A stretch of DNA of 56,295 nucleotides from Paenibacillus sinopodophylli (GTDB lineage Bacteria > Bacillota > Bacilli > Paenibacillales > Paenibacillaceae): the NCBI RefSeq assembly GCF_005930355.1, contig NZ_VDBO01000021.1, positions 1 to 56,295 on the forward strand, given 5' to 3'. This document shows positions 13,654 through 22,500 of this stretch, in pieces; position 1 is the first letter of the stretch, and every line of letters begins with the position of its first letter. The notes beneath the pieces were generated by a model, which saw nothing but the letters and a program-made list of their open reading frames with translations, did not search any database and had not been told where the DNA came from. The translations under genes were made by a program, and so were the position numbers.

Positions 13654-15993
13654 ATGAAATTCAGACTTCCACTCCTCGCACCGTTGAAGCGGCATCCTAC
13701 CTATATGAAACTTATTTTTTATTTTGTCAGTGCAAACATTCTGGTGCTGGGTATATCTTTTGTGCTGCTCTATTGGCAGTCTTCCAAAACGCTTCTGGAA
13801 GAGATCGGAGATCATTCCGAATCCTTGCTAGTGAACGGCTCCCGGAACACAGCGCGACTGATGGAATGGGCTTTGGAATTCAGCTTCTCCTCCAGCGATG
13901 ACAGCACCCTCAAGGTGTATGCCCTTTCGGATCAATACAGTGATTTTGAAACCTTTGAGGTATGGAGCCGGCTTATGGACATTAAGAACGCCAACCCATC
14001 AATCGATTCGGTATACCTAATCAACGATTATACAAATACCGTCATAGATTCCAGACTTGGATTGAATGATACGGATGCTTTTTATGATCAGGACATCATT
14101 GAGCGTTTACGGGATCCGCTTACAGCAGACCACAGTGTTCTCATACCGAGAACCTTGTCCATCCCTCTTATCGGGAATAAGCCCAAAGAAGTGATAACTA
14201 TCGTAAGATTTTACGAAAAAGGCAGTTCTATCTCCGCTTTCGTTCTGAATGTGGATACTCATAATATAATGACCCTGCTTCAAAACAATTCGAATTATGC
14301 CAAAAGGTTGATCACGGTTCTGAATGATACGGATGAGACGGTTTTTAGCAGCACTCCTTTGAATCAGGAACAAATCGCAGAGTTCAGGAGCCACAGGAGT
14401 AAGGAAGAAAGCGGATGGAAGATCTTTCAGCCCCGGAATCAGGGAGAGCAACTGATGGTTTACGCAGACTCCTCCATCAAAGGAATCCAGGATTGGACCT
14501 TTATCGAAACGATCCCAATGCCTGTTATTTTGGGAAAAATCACCGTTCTTCGCAACACAAGCATAATCTTGTTCCTCATCCTGTTCGTAGCATCTTTGAT
14601 CGCTATCGTTCTGATTTCCAAACGGGTGTACTCACCTATTCAAGAACTGATTAGCAGAGTGATGCGGCAGCATCAAGCTGAAAAGCCCGGTGAAGGATAT
14701 AATGCTAATGAACTTGACTACTTATCCAATGTGTTTACATCCCAACGCAATCAAATTCATGAACTGACCGAGCAATGGAGGCATAATAAAATTTTGGGCA
14801 AGGAGAGGTTTTTACGGGATTTTCTAGGGGATATTTACCATTCGGTAGAAGAAATATGTTCTCAATTTCAAGAATGGGGAATTGATCTACCTGAAAATCA
14901 TCTATCGGTGGCTATCTTCCGAATCGACCACTTCTCGCAATTTTCTAAGACCTACACGGAGAAAGACCGGCTTCTCCTCCGATTTGCAATTTCTAATATC
15001 ATCGAAGAGTCGCTGCAATCGTCTAAGCACAAACTGCAAACGGTAGACATGGGGAACGATCACGTGGCGGTTGTTTTATCGGCCCCATTGTCCGAAGAAT
15101 TCACGAAGAAGCTGCAAGTAGCCCAGCAGTTAATAGAGCAGTATTTGTCAATCGGCACGACCGTCGCTTGGGGCAGGACGCTGCCCAGCCTGACCGACAT
15201 GCATGAGGTATACTTGGAGACGTATGAATTGACGCAGGAACGGTTCCGATTGGGCCCCGGATCGCTCGTCGTGAAAGCTTGGCTGGCTAACGTGCCCGAA
15301 GAACTGTATCATCTACCTGTGGACAAAGAGCGGCAGATCGCTCAAGCTCTGCCCAAGGGTAATTCGGATACGGTTCTGGAGATTATGCGCTCAGCTGTAG
15401 TCAAGCTGCGGGAACTCCCCTATTTTGAATGCAAAATGTCGTTGATAACCTTGTTTATGGATATACGCCGTCTCATGCAGGAGCACTCCAGTCAGCCGCT
15501 GCCAAGTTCATGGGGGCTGACTTCCATCGAGAATCAGTTCATACAGCTGGAAACGATGGAAAACGTGGTGCCATGGATGGAAGCACTGGTAACCAAGACA
15601 CTTGAAGATATTACAGCTGCCCGCAGTCAGTCCAAAAACGCAGCCCTTATTGAGCAGGCGGATCAGTTTATTGAAGAACAATTAACCGATCCGAACTTGT
15701 CCGCCAAAATGCTGGCCGACCATTTGGATCTGTCTGTGAACTATTTCCGCAGTTTGTATAAAGCAGAGACAAATCAGTCAATTACGGATATGATATCGGC
15801 GAAACGCCTAAATTACATTTGTCAGGAGTTGCTTGCCTCTGACTCGCCGATCGAGCAGATCATCCATAATTTCGGATTTTCGTCGCTTAACACGTTTTAT
15901 TCAATCTTCAAAAAGGTATATGGAATGACGCCTGCCCAATATCGAAGGATGTATAAAAACGGCAATACAGTGGAGCATGAAATAACCCGGTAA
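13654..15993 (+). CDS. Membrane-bound AraC-family regulator (YesS/YtdP-like)
   Basis: A 779-residue one-component sensor-regulator. Predicted TM1 is at about residues 17-41, an extracellular Cache-like sensor at about 42-298, TM2 at about 300-325, a long cytoplasmic linker, and an AraC-type double helix-turn-helix at about 665-770 (LSAKMLADHLDLSVNYF, then IIHNFGFSSLNTFYSIFKKVYGMTPAQYRR). Start ATG 13654 is chosen because the upstream frame (from 13390) encodes non-family sequence and the TM1 position then fits the family; the ribosome binding site is only a weak GGGGG. It is divergent from the importer operon. Regulators of this type usually activate a neighbouring polysaccharide-use operon on sensing oligosaccharides outside the cell. 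Confidence 0.88.
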   Translation: MKFRLPLLAPLKRHPTYMKLIFYFVSANILVLGISFVLLYWQSSKTLLEEIGDHSESLLVNGSRNTARLMEWALEFSFSSSDDSTLKVYALSDQYSDFETFEVWSRLMDIKNANPSIDSVYLINDYTNTVIDSRLGLNDTDAFYDQDIIERLRDPLTADHSVLIPRTLSIPLIGNKPKEVITIVRFYEKGSSISAFVLNVDTHNIMTLLQNNSNYAKRLITVLNDTDETVFSSTPLNQEQIAEFRSHRSKEESGWKIFQPRNQGEQLMVYADSSIKGIQDWTFIETIPMPVILGKITVLRNTSIILFLILFVASLIAIVLISKRVYSPIQELISRVMRQHQAEKPGEGYNANELDYLSNVFTSQRNQIHELTEQWRHNKILGKERFLRDFLGDIYHSVEEICSQFQEWGIDLPENHLSVAIFRIDHFSQFSKTYTEKDRLLLRFAISNIIEESLQSSKHKLQTVDMGNDHVAVVLSAPLSEEFTKKLQVAQQLIEQYLSIGTTVAWGRTLPSLTDMHEVYLETYELTQERFRLGPGSLVVKAWLANVPEELYHLPVDKERQIAQALPKGNSDTVLEIMRSAVVKLRELPYFECKMSLITLFMDIRRLMQEHSSQPLPSSWGLTSIENQFIQLETMENVVPWMEALVTKTLEDITAARSQSKNAALIEQADQFIEEQLTDPNLSAKMLADHLDLSVNYFRSLYKAETNQSITDMISAKRLNYICQELLASDSPIEQIIHNFGFSSLNTFYSIFKKVYGMTPAQYRRMYKNGNTVEHEITR

Positions 15994-16191
15994 GAATTCA
16001 CGCAGCGTGCGGTGCTTCTGGATGTTAGATAGGATTTGGCCATTTTGATTTGTACTTTTGAGGCTTAAAGCCATAATCAGTGCTTGACGAAATAATTTTA
16101 GGTTTAAAATGGAAAAAAATCTGTCACTCCTGTATTGTTGTAAGCCTCACCGAACATCAACAAAAGGAATAAACAGATACAAATCCAGTAT
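15994..16191. other. Downstream region of the AraC-type gene
   Basis: No gene or clear terminator is seen between the regulator stop and the ISL3 transposase remnant. An open frame at 16109-16546 has no ribosome binding site and crosses the remnant in another frame, so it is not called. Confidence 0.4.
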
Positions 16192-16353
16192 ATCAATGAA
16201 ATGCTCGACATACCTGAACTATAGATGCATAGAATTCGATCCATTGCTTCCGAAGAAATTCATATCGAAGCCATTTCGCTTAGCTACAAACAATGTTGCC
16301 CGATTTGTAAGTCCGATTAAGACGTCATTCGTAAGGGAAGTACCACATGTTGA
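16192..16353 (+). pseudogene. Decayed N-terminus of an ISL3-family transposase
   Basis: The plus-strand frame from 16192 reads INEMLDIPEL, then stops interrupted by protein-like runs including EEIHIEA, QCCPICKSD and DVIRKGST. This is the N-terminal zinc-ribbon (CxxC) region of ISL3-family transposases. At least three in-frame stops are present and the catalytic DDE part is gone. It lies inside the island, near ssrA copy 2, as a scar of earlier mobile DNA. Confidence 0.6.
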
Positions 16354-16570
16354 GCGAAGCACAGATTTTGAGATTGTGCCTCGTTTTTTTACTTTAGTTT
16401 TAGTTGCCCATCAGTATATAATCGATCGTAATAACCCAAATAGATTAATTCAAGTTTATAGATTATTTTATTCAATCTCATATTTACCACCCACTAAAAT
16501 CTTATTTGCTCGATTCTATCATGATACTTTGATTCGAATGAAATAATTCATTTGAAATTGCTAACTATGT

Positions 16571-16643
16571 TGTAGACATTTTGTCTACAACTCAATCTAT
16601 GATCAGGCAACTTAAATTCTAATGTCTACAATCCGTCTACAAT
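16571..16643. promoter_or_regulatory. Cluster of TGTCTACA motifs, candidate recombinase arm sites
   Basis: TGTAGACA (16571-16578) and TGTCTACA (16582-16589) form a palindrome with a 3-nt centre. GTCTACAAT recurs at 16624-16632 and 16635-16643 on an 11-bp period. The cluster ends 47 nt from ssrA copy 2. Arrays of short direct and inverted motifs beside an att core are typical arm-type sites for integrase or excisionase; assignment is inferred from position and spacing only. Confidence 0.45.
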
Positions 16644-16656
16644 TTCCGCCCATAGA

Positions 16657-16686
16657 AAAACCCAGCCCTCATGCGGGCTGGGTTTT
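16657..16686. terminator. Terminator beyond ssrA copy 2
   Basis: AAAACCCAGCCC-N6-GGGCTGGGTTTT is a perfect bidirectional rho-independent terminator lying 4 nt beyond the ssrA 3'-end copy. Confidence 0.85.
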
Positions 16687-16690
16687 CATA

Positions 16691-16785
16691 GTGGAGGCGA
16701 TGGGATATGAACCCCTGTACGAAGATCACGTAACACAGGCTTCTACGGGTGTAGTCACAGTTTTGATGTCACCCGAGTAAACACC
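16691..16785 (-). repeat. ssrA 3'-end copy 2 (att-like site), diverged
   Basis: The 95-nt block is alignable over its whole length to the intact ssrA 3' end but with about eight to ten substitutions (for example GATGGG for GAGGGG, GTAACA for GCCACA, CCGAGT for CCAAGC). It lacks the encoded CCA. The greater divergence than copy 1 suggests an older or independently derived attachment site. Confidence 0.85.
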
Positions 16786-16789
16786 ATAA

Positions 16790-17146
16790 TTACAAGAGCG
16801 ATTGAATATAACCAAGCACACTGCGGAAATTGGAAAAGTACTTACATTGATATGACTGCAGCTCATCAACAATCTCTTCTTGATCAAAGTCTTTCCAATT
16901 TCGACTAACAAAGACTTTCACTTTATCACCAGGTTGTTGCTTTACGTTTTTGATAATGGATGAATAAATAATTGCATCTTGCGGGGATAATCCAAGTTCC
17001 TCTTGAAAATGAATTGAATCATCATAAATAGTCCCTGTAATATCAATTGATACTCCAATTTTCAATAAACGACTCAGGGTTTTAATACACACAAAATCTC
17101 GCTCCGTAGCAAACGGTCTGTATTTAACAAAGGATATGCTTATAAC
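16790..17146 (-). pseudogene. 5'-truncated PIN-like protein gene
   Basis: The minus-strand frame is open from just inside a TAG at 17147-17149 to 16790 and encodes ~118 residues without a proper start. It includes KYRPFATERDFVCIK, LGLSPQDAIIYSSII, VFVSRNWKDFDQEEI and CKYFSNFRSVLGYI. The pattern of a conserved SPQDAIIYSS helix followed by a strand FV-x-RN-x-KDF resembles the C-terminal half of PIN-domain nucleases (DUF4935-like). The 5' part ends abruptly near the ssrA terminator, so truncation by recombination at the attachment site is likely. A GTG at 17092 could start a shorter product but lacks a ribosome binding site. Confidence 0.55.
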
Positions 17147-17154
17147 CTAAGCAA

Positions 17155-17180
17155 AAAGAGCACCGCGTGAGGTGCTCTTT
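17155..17180 (-). terminator. ssrA terminator
   Basis: AAAGAGCACC-N6-GGTGCTCTTT lies 10 nt beyond the 3' end of the tmRNA gene in a suitable A/T-flanked form. Confidence 0.85.
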
Positions 17181-17190
17181 CTCATGGTAT

Positions 17191-17556
17191 TGGTGGAGGC
17201 GAGGGGATTTGAACCCCTGTCCGAAGATCACGCCACACAGGCTTCTACGGGTGTAGTCACAGTTTTGATGTCACCCAAGCAAACGCCCTGTAACCGGCTT
17301 TCGCTAAGGTCAGCCTGATTGTCTTCTTCAGCTCACCGCAGGCGGAGATGAGACAGCGTATTCCACTACTTGTTAGCCCCTAATCCAGTCACATGGACGA
17401 TGCTGGGTAGAAGCACGCACACAGTTTCTTAGGCTGCGAAAGCGTAGTTTGTTTGTTGTTTGCCGTTTAATAGGCTTTAGCGTTGATGAAGCAGACGACT
17501 CCCTGCTACCCGCAACCCGCGCTCGTCCAATCCCCGTCGAATCCATAAACGCCCCC
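17191..17556 (-). ncRNA. ssrA: tmRNA (transfer-messenger RNA)
   Basis: The 366-nt gene begins GGGGGCGTTTATGGATTCGACGGGG in spirit (the tRNA-like 5' end at 17556) and ends CCCCTCGCCTCCACCA with encoded CCA. The T-arm (GATTTGAAC on the plus strand) is intact. The tag frame is at 17429-17464: a GGC resume codon, then GKQQTNYAFAA and TAA. Added to a stalled chain after the tRNA-borne alanine, it directs the product to ClpXP-type proteases. SmpB, its obligate partner, is encoded directly upstream. The 3' end doubles as an integration site: three other full or partial copies lie to its left. Confidence 0.95.
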
Positions 17557-17816
17557 AATTTTGCATAAACAGTCAGCAGCTTACACTAACGTTTAGCTCA
17601 ATTGAAGCTTTAGGATTAAGGAGCAGCTTCCGTCAAATAACTCTTCCGTTTGGCTGTCCGATTGTCTAGCACGAATGCACTTGCTGATCATAGCTTGTTG
17701 CTGATATGCGTTATGTTGCCTTTGCTACTGCTCTAGTATACCACGAACAGCAAGTAAATGCGCGTATTTGTTATTGGCAACGTTGGCTGCTTGCTTCCAT
17801 GGAAACTTCAACATAT

Positions 17817-18296
17817 CTAACGAACGACCTTCTGCTTCTCGCGCAAGGCACGCTGAATGTCACGCTGAGCGTCACGTTTAGCCGCTGTATCACGCTTATC
17901 ATACTGCTTCTTACCTTTACCAAGCCCAATTAACAGCTTAGCGAAACCATTGCGTATGTATATCTTCAAAGGTACAATTGCATATCCCTCTTGCTTCGAC
18001 AAGCCGAGAAGCTTGTGAATCTGAGCCTTATGCATTAATAGCTTACGAGCACGCGTTGGATCGGTAGGGTTATGCATATTGCCTTGTTCAAACGGGCTGA
18101 TGTGCATATTGTGAATGAACAATTCCCCGTTACGGATGGTGGCAAAAGCATCACCAATATTCGCTCTGCCATTTCTAAGCGATTTAATTTCTGTACCCAT
18201 AAGCACCATGCCTGTTTCGAAAGTTTCCTCAATGAAATAGTCATGGGAAGCCTTCTTGTTCTGGGCGAGCTGCTTACCGTCACTTTTCTTACCCAT
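17817..18296 (-). CDS. smpB: SsrA-binding protein SmpB
   Basis: The 159-residue protein has the SmpB OB-fold with NKKASHDYFIEETFETG near the N terminus, GTEIKSLRNGRANIGDAFA, and the basic C-terminal tail (GKGKKQYDKRDTAAKRDAQRD) that enters the decoding centre. It binds tmRNA and delivers it to stalled ribosomes. ATG 18296 is chosen because GAGGTG precedes it at good spacing; an upstream start at 18323 would add nine non-conserved residues. It lies about 260 nt upstream of ssrA on the same strand. No convincing promoter hexamers for ssrA were found in that gap. Confidence 0.95.
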   Translation of the reverse strand: MGKKSDGKQLAQNKKASHDYFIEETFETGMVLMGTEIKSLRNGRANIGDAFATIRNGELFIHNMHISPFEQGNMHNPTDPTRARKLLMHKAQIHKLLGLSKQEGYAIVPLKIYIRNGFAKLLIGLGKGKKQYDKRDTAAKRDAQRDIQRALREKQKVVR

Positions 18297-18986
18297 GCTA
18301 GTCACCTCGTCCCCATTCAACACCTATCTTTGGTGCATATATACTGGTGTTCATTGTAACAACTTTGGAAGCGGAAATCAAGGCAGCTTAAGCGAGCCCT
18401 CATCACGTAGACTTGTCCCCACAATAGAATGCCTACACAGCTTTAAATCATTGACACTACTACTAATAAAGCGTTTACAACGATAACGCACGTATAGACC
18501 GAATAGAGATTATCTTAGCCTTCGAGGAAGGCAGCCTAAGTATATAAGAGAGGTTAGGCCCTTCGAACGATTGAGCAGCTGCTGGAAGCCGCTGGCGATC
18601 TACCCTGCGCCTTCTACGGAGTTTTTGATAAAATTATTTAGAAAAAATATTCATTTTTGTCTCTACTAGTGAAATACCAGCAAAGCAAATAGGTGCTCAC
18701 ATTAAGAAGAAAGTCGACCGTATTCAGCGCCTTCGAACATGAACATGGTTGATCCTTCAAGCTAACGGGCATACTATAATATCCTGCCAGAAAACGGACT
18801 GATGGTTACGTTGTCACCTTCTCTCCTGACTTCCCCAAGGCGCAGACTATTCACTCAGATCGAGTGTCAGAAACGTCATAATAACGAATTCGATTGTGTA
18901 CTGCCTCATACGTAATACGTGTCAAATGCTTGACTCATTCCATAAAAAATAACCTTACCACTCGAAACACAACCTTATTTTCGCAC
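18297..18986. other. Intergenic region with decayed coding traces
   Basis: No intact gene is seen between smpB and the cold-shock gene. Two protein-like plus-strand scraps occur: 18558-18641 (LRTIEQLLEAAGDLPCAFYG, then a stop), of unrecognised origin, and a possible HicB remnant at 18780-18881. The stretch looks like degraded accessory DNA on the core side of ssrA. Confidence 0.4.
18780..18881 (+). pseudogene. Possible remnant of a HicB-type antitoxin
   Basis: A frame opening right after a TAA reads YPARKRTDGYVVTFSPDFPK and then degenerates to a stop. The YPA-x5-DGY-x-V-x-F-x-PDFP pattern is that of the HicB partial RNase H fold N-terminus. There is no start codon, ribosome binding site or HicA partner. 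The match is short, so this is tentative. Confidence 0.35.
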
Positions 18987-19025
18987 AAAAAAACCGCCTT
19001 CAACCCTAAGGTCAAAGGCGGTTTT
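18987..19025 (-). terminator. Terminator of the cold-shock gene
   Basis: AACCGCCTT, a 14-nt loop, AAGGCGGTT, flanked by A and T runs, lies 19 nt past the cold-shock gene stop and reads with a T tract on the minus strand. Confidence 0.88.
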
Positions 19026-19043
19026 ATCAACGTTCGTAAGCTA

Positions 19044-19244
19044 CTACAGCTTTACAACGTTTTCTGCTTGTGGTCCACGGTTGCCTTGAACAACGTTAAA
19101 TTCTACGCGTTGTCCTTCTTCAAGAGTTTTAAAGCCTTCGCCAGTGATTGCGGAGAAGTGTACGAATACATCGTTGCCGCCTTCAACTTCGATAAAGCCG
19201 AAACCTTTTTCTGCGTTAAACCATTTAACTGTACCTTGTTGCAT
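19044..19244 (-). CDS. Cold-shock protein (CspA/CspB family)
   Basis: A single 66-residue cold-shock domain: GTVKWFNAEKGFGFIEVEGG contains RNP1 (KGFGFI) and DVFVHFSAI contains RNP2 (VFVHF). It is a nucleic-acid chaperone binding single-stranded RNA. A GGAGG ribosome binding site precedes the ATG. The upstream region carries a 57-nt hairpin (19304-19360), which may lie in a structured 5' leader as seen in other cold-shock genes. It neighbours rnr, which also acts on structured RNA. Confidence 0.95.
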   Translation of the reverse strand: MQQGTVKWFNAEKGFGFIEVEGGNDVFVHFSAITGEGFKTLEEGQRVEFNVVQGNRGPQAENVVKL

Positions 19245-19303
19245 GTGTAAAAACCTCCAAAAAAATAATATTAATATGCGCCTGGTTTGTCTTTAAACAA
19301 AAA

Positions 19304-19360
19304 ATTCACACATTGGAAAGGGTTTCATGACTATAATGACACCCTTTTCAATATGTGAAT
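19304..19360 (-). promoter_or_regulatory. Long imperfect hairpin upstream of the cold-shock gene
   Basis: ATTCACA pairs with TGTGAAT, ATTG with CAAT and AAAGGGT with ACCCTTT, giving an extended stem around a ~20-nt loop about 60-115 nt before the start codon. It may be a leader RNA structure affecting cold-shock expression, or an operator-like element. Clear promoter hexamers could not be assigned. Confidence 0.45.
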
Positions 19361-19454
19361 TCAGGTTCATATTATCGATTGATTTGAGTGTACTATACCC
19401 AGAATTAAAAAGCAAGCGACGAGCTTAAATATATTTTCCCATATTGTCCAGTTC

Positions 19455-19494
19455 GCGGCGACTTCCAAATGAGACATATTACGGAAGTCGCCGC
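19455..19494 (-). terminator. Strong stem past rnr
   Basis: GCGGCGACTTCC and GGAAGTCGCCGC form a 12-bp stem 8 nt past the rnr stop. It lacks a good U tract, so it may block exonucleases or act as a weak terminator. Confidence 0.6.
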
Positions 19495-19502
19495 CCTGTT
19501 AT

Positions 19503-22500
19503 TTACTTACGGTTCTTGCGGACAAATGCTGCTGTGGCATTGCCCCCGCCTCCGCTTTTCTTCTTCCGCTTGCTCTTGCCTTCAGCCGCGCCACTGCCAC
19601 CAAGGCTTGGCGCATCTTCCCCGCGCTCGCTACTGCTAACCGCATCGCTCGGCGCCGATTGCTTCCGCCTCGCCGCATCCACACCATCGCTCCGCCGCTT
19701 CCCGGCTCCGCCACGACCGCCTTGCCCGCCGCTGCTGCGGATGGGCAGGCCCCACATATCCGTGCGCGATCCGCTTCCGCGCAACTGCTCCCTGCCGTTG
19801 CCCGGCGATGAATCCGCCTCATGCCCCGGCCCACGCTCCGCCGACGAAGCTCCGCCGTCGTTCGCGCCAGCACCGCTGCGCCGCTTTCCGCCGCGCCCGC
19901 TGTCAGGAGCATCGAGCCGCCACGGATTGGCTTGCTCGACAATACCTACCACGCTGCGGTCTATACCGCTGTGGAATCCTCCGCGGCCTCCGCTTTTACC
20001 ACCGCGGCCTTTGCTGCCGCGCGCTCCAGCACCTGCTGGGCCGCGTTTGCCATCTGCTCCTGCGCCTTGGCCATTTCCACTACGGCCGCGATCCTCTGCT
20101 CCGCCGCGTTTCCCTTCAGTTCCTGCGCTTTGGCCATTTCCGCTACGGCCGCGATCCTCTGCTCCGCTGCGTTTGCCTTCAATACCCGCGCTTGGACTAT
20201 TTCCGTTACGACCACGATTCTCTGCTCCGCTGCGTTTACCTTCTATTCCCACGGTTGAAGCATTTCCATTGCGACCACGATCTTCTGATCCACCACGTTT
20301 GCTATCGCTCCCAGCACCTTGACCTCGGCTGCGGCCGCCATCACGACCTTTTCCACCTCGTCCGCCACGATCAACACTGCCCGCACGATCACCGAAACCA
20401 CCGCGTTTTTTGCCTCCGCCGAAGCTGCTTGGTATACCTTTACCGCTGCGCGGTTTCATGTCCATCAGCTCGAAGTCAATCGTATGCTCGGTCATACTGA
20501 CACGAGAGACTCGAATTTTCACTTCGTCGCCGATTCGATATATTTTCGAAGTACGCTCGCCAACCAATATCATATGCTGCTCATGAAAATTGTAGTAATC
20601 GTCGGACATATCGCTAAGACGAATTAAGCCTTCAACGGAGTTGTCCAGCTCAATAAACATCCCGAAGCTCGTTACGCTGCTAATAATACCTTCGAATTCC
20701 TCGCCAACCTTATCAAGCATGAATTCACATTTCTTCAACTGCTCAGTATCACGCTCAGCATCCACTGCTACGCGCTCCCGCTCAGAGGAGTGCTGCGCGA
20801 TTTCAGGCATACGCGCCGTAAGCGTCTCATTGCGCGCTTCCGTCAGTTGACCTCCACCATTCAACACCTCGCGAATAACGCGGTGAATAACTAGGTCAGG
20901 ATAACGGCGAATAGGAGACGTAAAGTGCGAATAAAACTCAGCCGCAAGTCCGAAATGTCCGAGGCTTTGCGCATCATACTTGGCCTGTTTCATCGAACGC
21001 AGCATCACCGTCGAGATAACGGTTGCCTCCTTCGTGCCGCGTATATCCTCAAGCAGCGTCTGCAGTGCTTTCGGATGAATCGAATTGCCAGTGCCCTTTA
21101 CGGTATAGCCGAAGTTTGAAGCGAATTGAACGAAATTGAGCAGCTTCTCCTGAGTCGGATCCTCATGAATCCTGTACAGGAATGGAACGCGCAGCCAGTG
21201 GAAGTGCTCTGCAACCGTCTCATTTGCAACCAACATAAACTCCTCGATGATTTGCTCAGCGACGGAACGCTCACGCTTGATAATATCGATTGCTTTGCCG
21301 TTCTCATCTACGATAACCTTCGATTCTTGGAAATCGAAATCAATAGCGCCTCGTTTCATCCGCTTCGAGCGCAGGCGCATCGCGAGATCCTCCATCAGGC
21401 TGAACATATCGAGCAAATCGGCGTAACGTTCTTTAAGTTCCGTCTGCGGCTCTTCTTCCGTAGCTGTCAGAATTTTTTTCACATTCGTATAAGTCATCCG
21501 CTCTTTCGTACGAATCACACTCGTAAATACGTCATGACGCACACGCTTCAGCGTTGCCGCATCAAACTCCATTTCGCAGGAGAGAGTCAAGCGGTCCACT
21601 TTCGGATTAAGCGAGCAGATCCCGTTCGACAAACGATGGGGCAGCATCGGTATGACGCGGTCGACCAAATATACACTGCAGCCTCTGCGATAGGCTTCTT
21701 GATCCAGCTCAGAATTTTCCGTCACATAATAGCCGACATCCGCAATATGTACACCAAGCAAATAGTTGCCGTTCTCCAGCCGTTTCACATGTACCGCATC
21801 ATCCAGGTCCTTTGCGTCCTCGCCATCGATTGTAACAATGACTTCACTGCGAAGATCACGTCTTCCTTGCTGTACAATCTCTTCATCGGTAATGGAATCC
21901 GGCGCAGCTTCCGCTTCTGCCGTTACCTCTTCCGGGAAGCCTTCCGGCAGCTGATGCTTGCGAATAATCGACAAAATGTCGACACCAGGATCGTTCTTAT
22001 GTCCTAAAATTTCGACAATTTCGCCTTCCGCTGCGGAACGTCCCTCGGGATAGGAAACGATTTTGACAACGACTTTCTGTCCAGAAACCGCTCCTTGATA
22101 GCCGCCTTTAGGAATGAAAATATCACGGTTAATCCGTTTATCATCCGGTACAACGAATGCATACACATCATGATCCTCGAATGTCCCTACGATTTGGGTA
22201 ACCGCACGTTCTACAATGCGGACAACTTCGCCCTCCATTCTGCCGCCATGCTCACTTCTCGTCGTCACGCGAACCAGAATAATATCGCCATTCATTGCAC
22301 TCTTCAGGTCATTGGCATGCAAATATACATCGCCATGGTCTTTGTCATCAGGAATTAAGAAACCGAAGCCCTTCGCATGCGATTGCAGCTTGCCTCTTAA
22401 TAAGTTCATTCGCTCCGGCACTCCGTAGTGATCATTCGGTGTACGAATAATTTTGCCCGCATCTTCTAGCAGGTTCAGCAGTTTAAGGAACTCCTTAAAC

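Larger units (their letters stand above)
1052..17190. mobile_element. Putative composite genomic island(s) inserted at the ssrA 3' end
   Basis: The segment is bounded on the right by intact ssrA and contains two further ~95-nt copies of the ssrA 3' end in the same orientation (1052-1145 and 16691-16785) plus a 16-nt scrap (2625-2640). tmRNA 3' ends are well-known integration sites for tyrosine-recombinase elements, which leave such direct repeats. The cargo is accessory in character: a toxin-antitoxin pair, a polysaccharide-use locus and transposase remnants. No integrase or excisionase gene is visible, so the element(s) are probably decayed, or the integrase lies left of the window. Confidence 0.6.

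Noticed and set aside
16109..16546. 145-codon plus-strand open frame in the island
   Set aside because: No ribosome binding site. It crosses the ISL3 transposase remnant in a different frame and resembles no known protein.
17557..17816. ssrA promoter
   Set aside because: No -35/-10 pair with acceptable sequence and spacing could be assigned upstream of 17556.
19444..20322. Proline-rich plus-strand frame of 292 codons
   Set aside because: It is the complement of the GC-rich repetitive rnr tail. Its Pro/Arg-rich content mirrors that coding strand.
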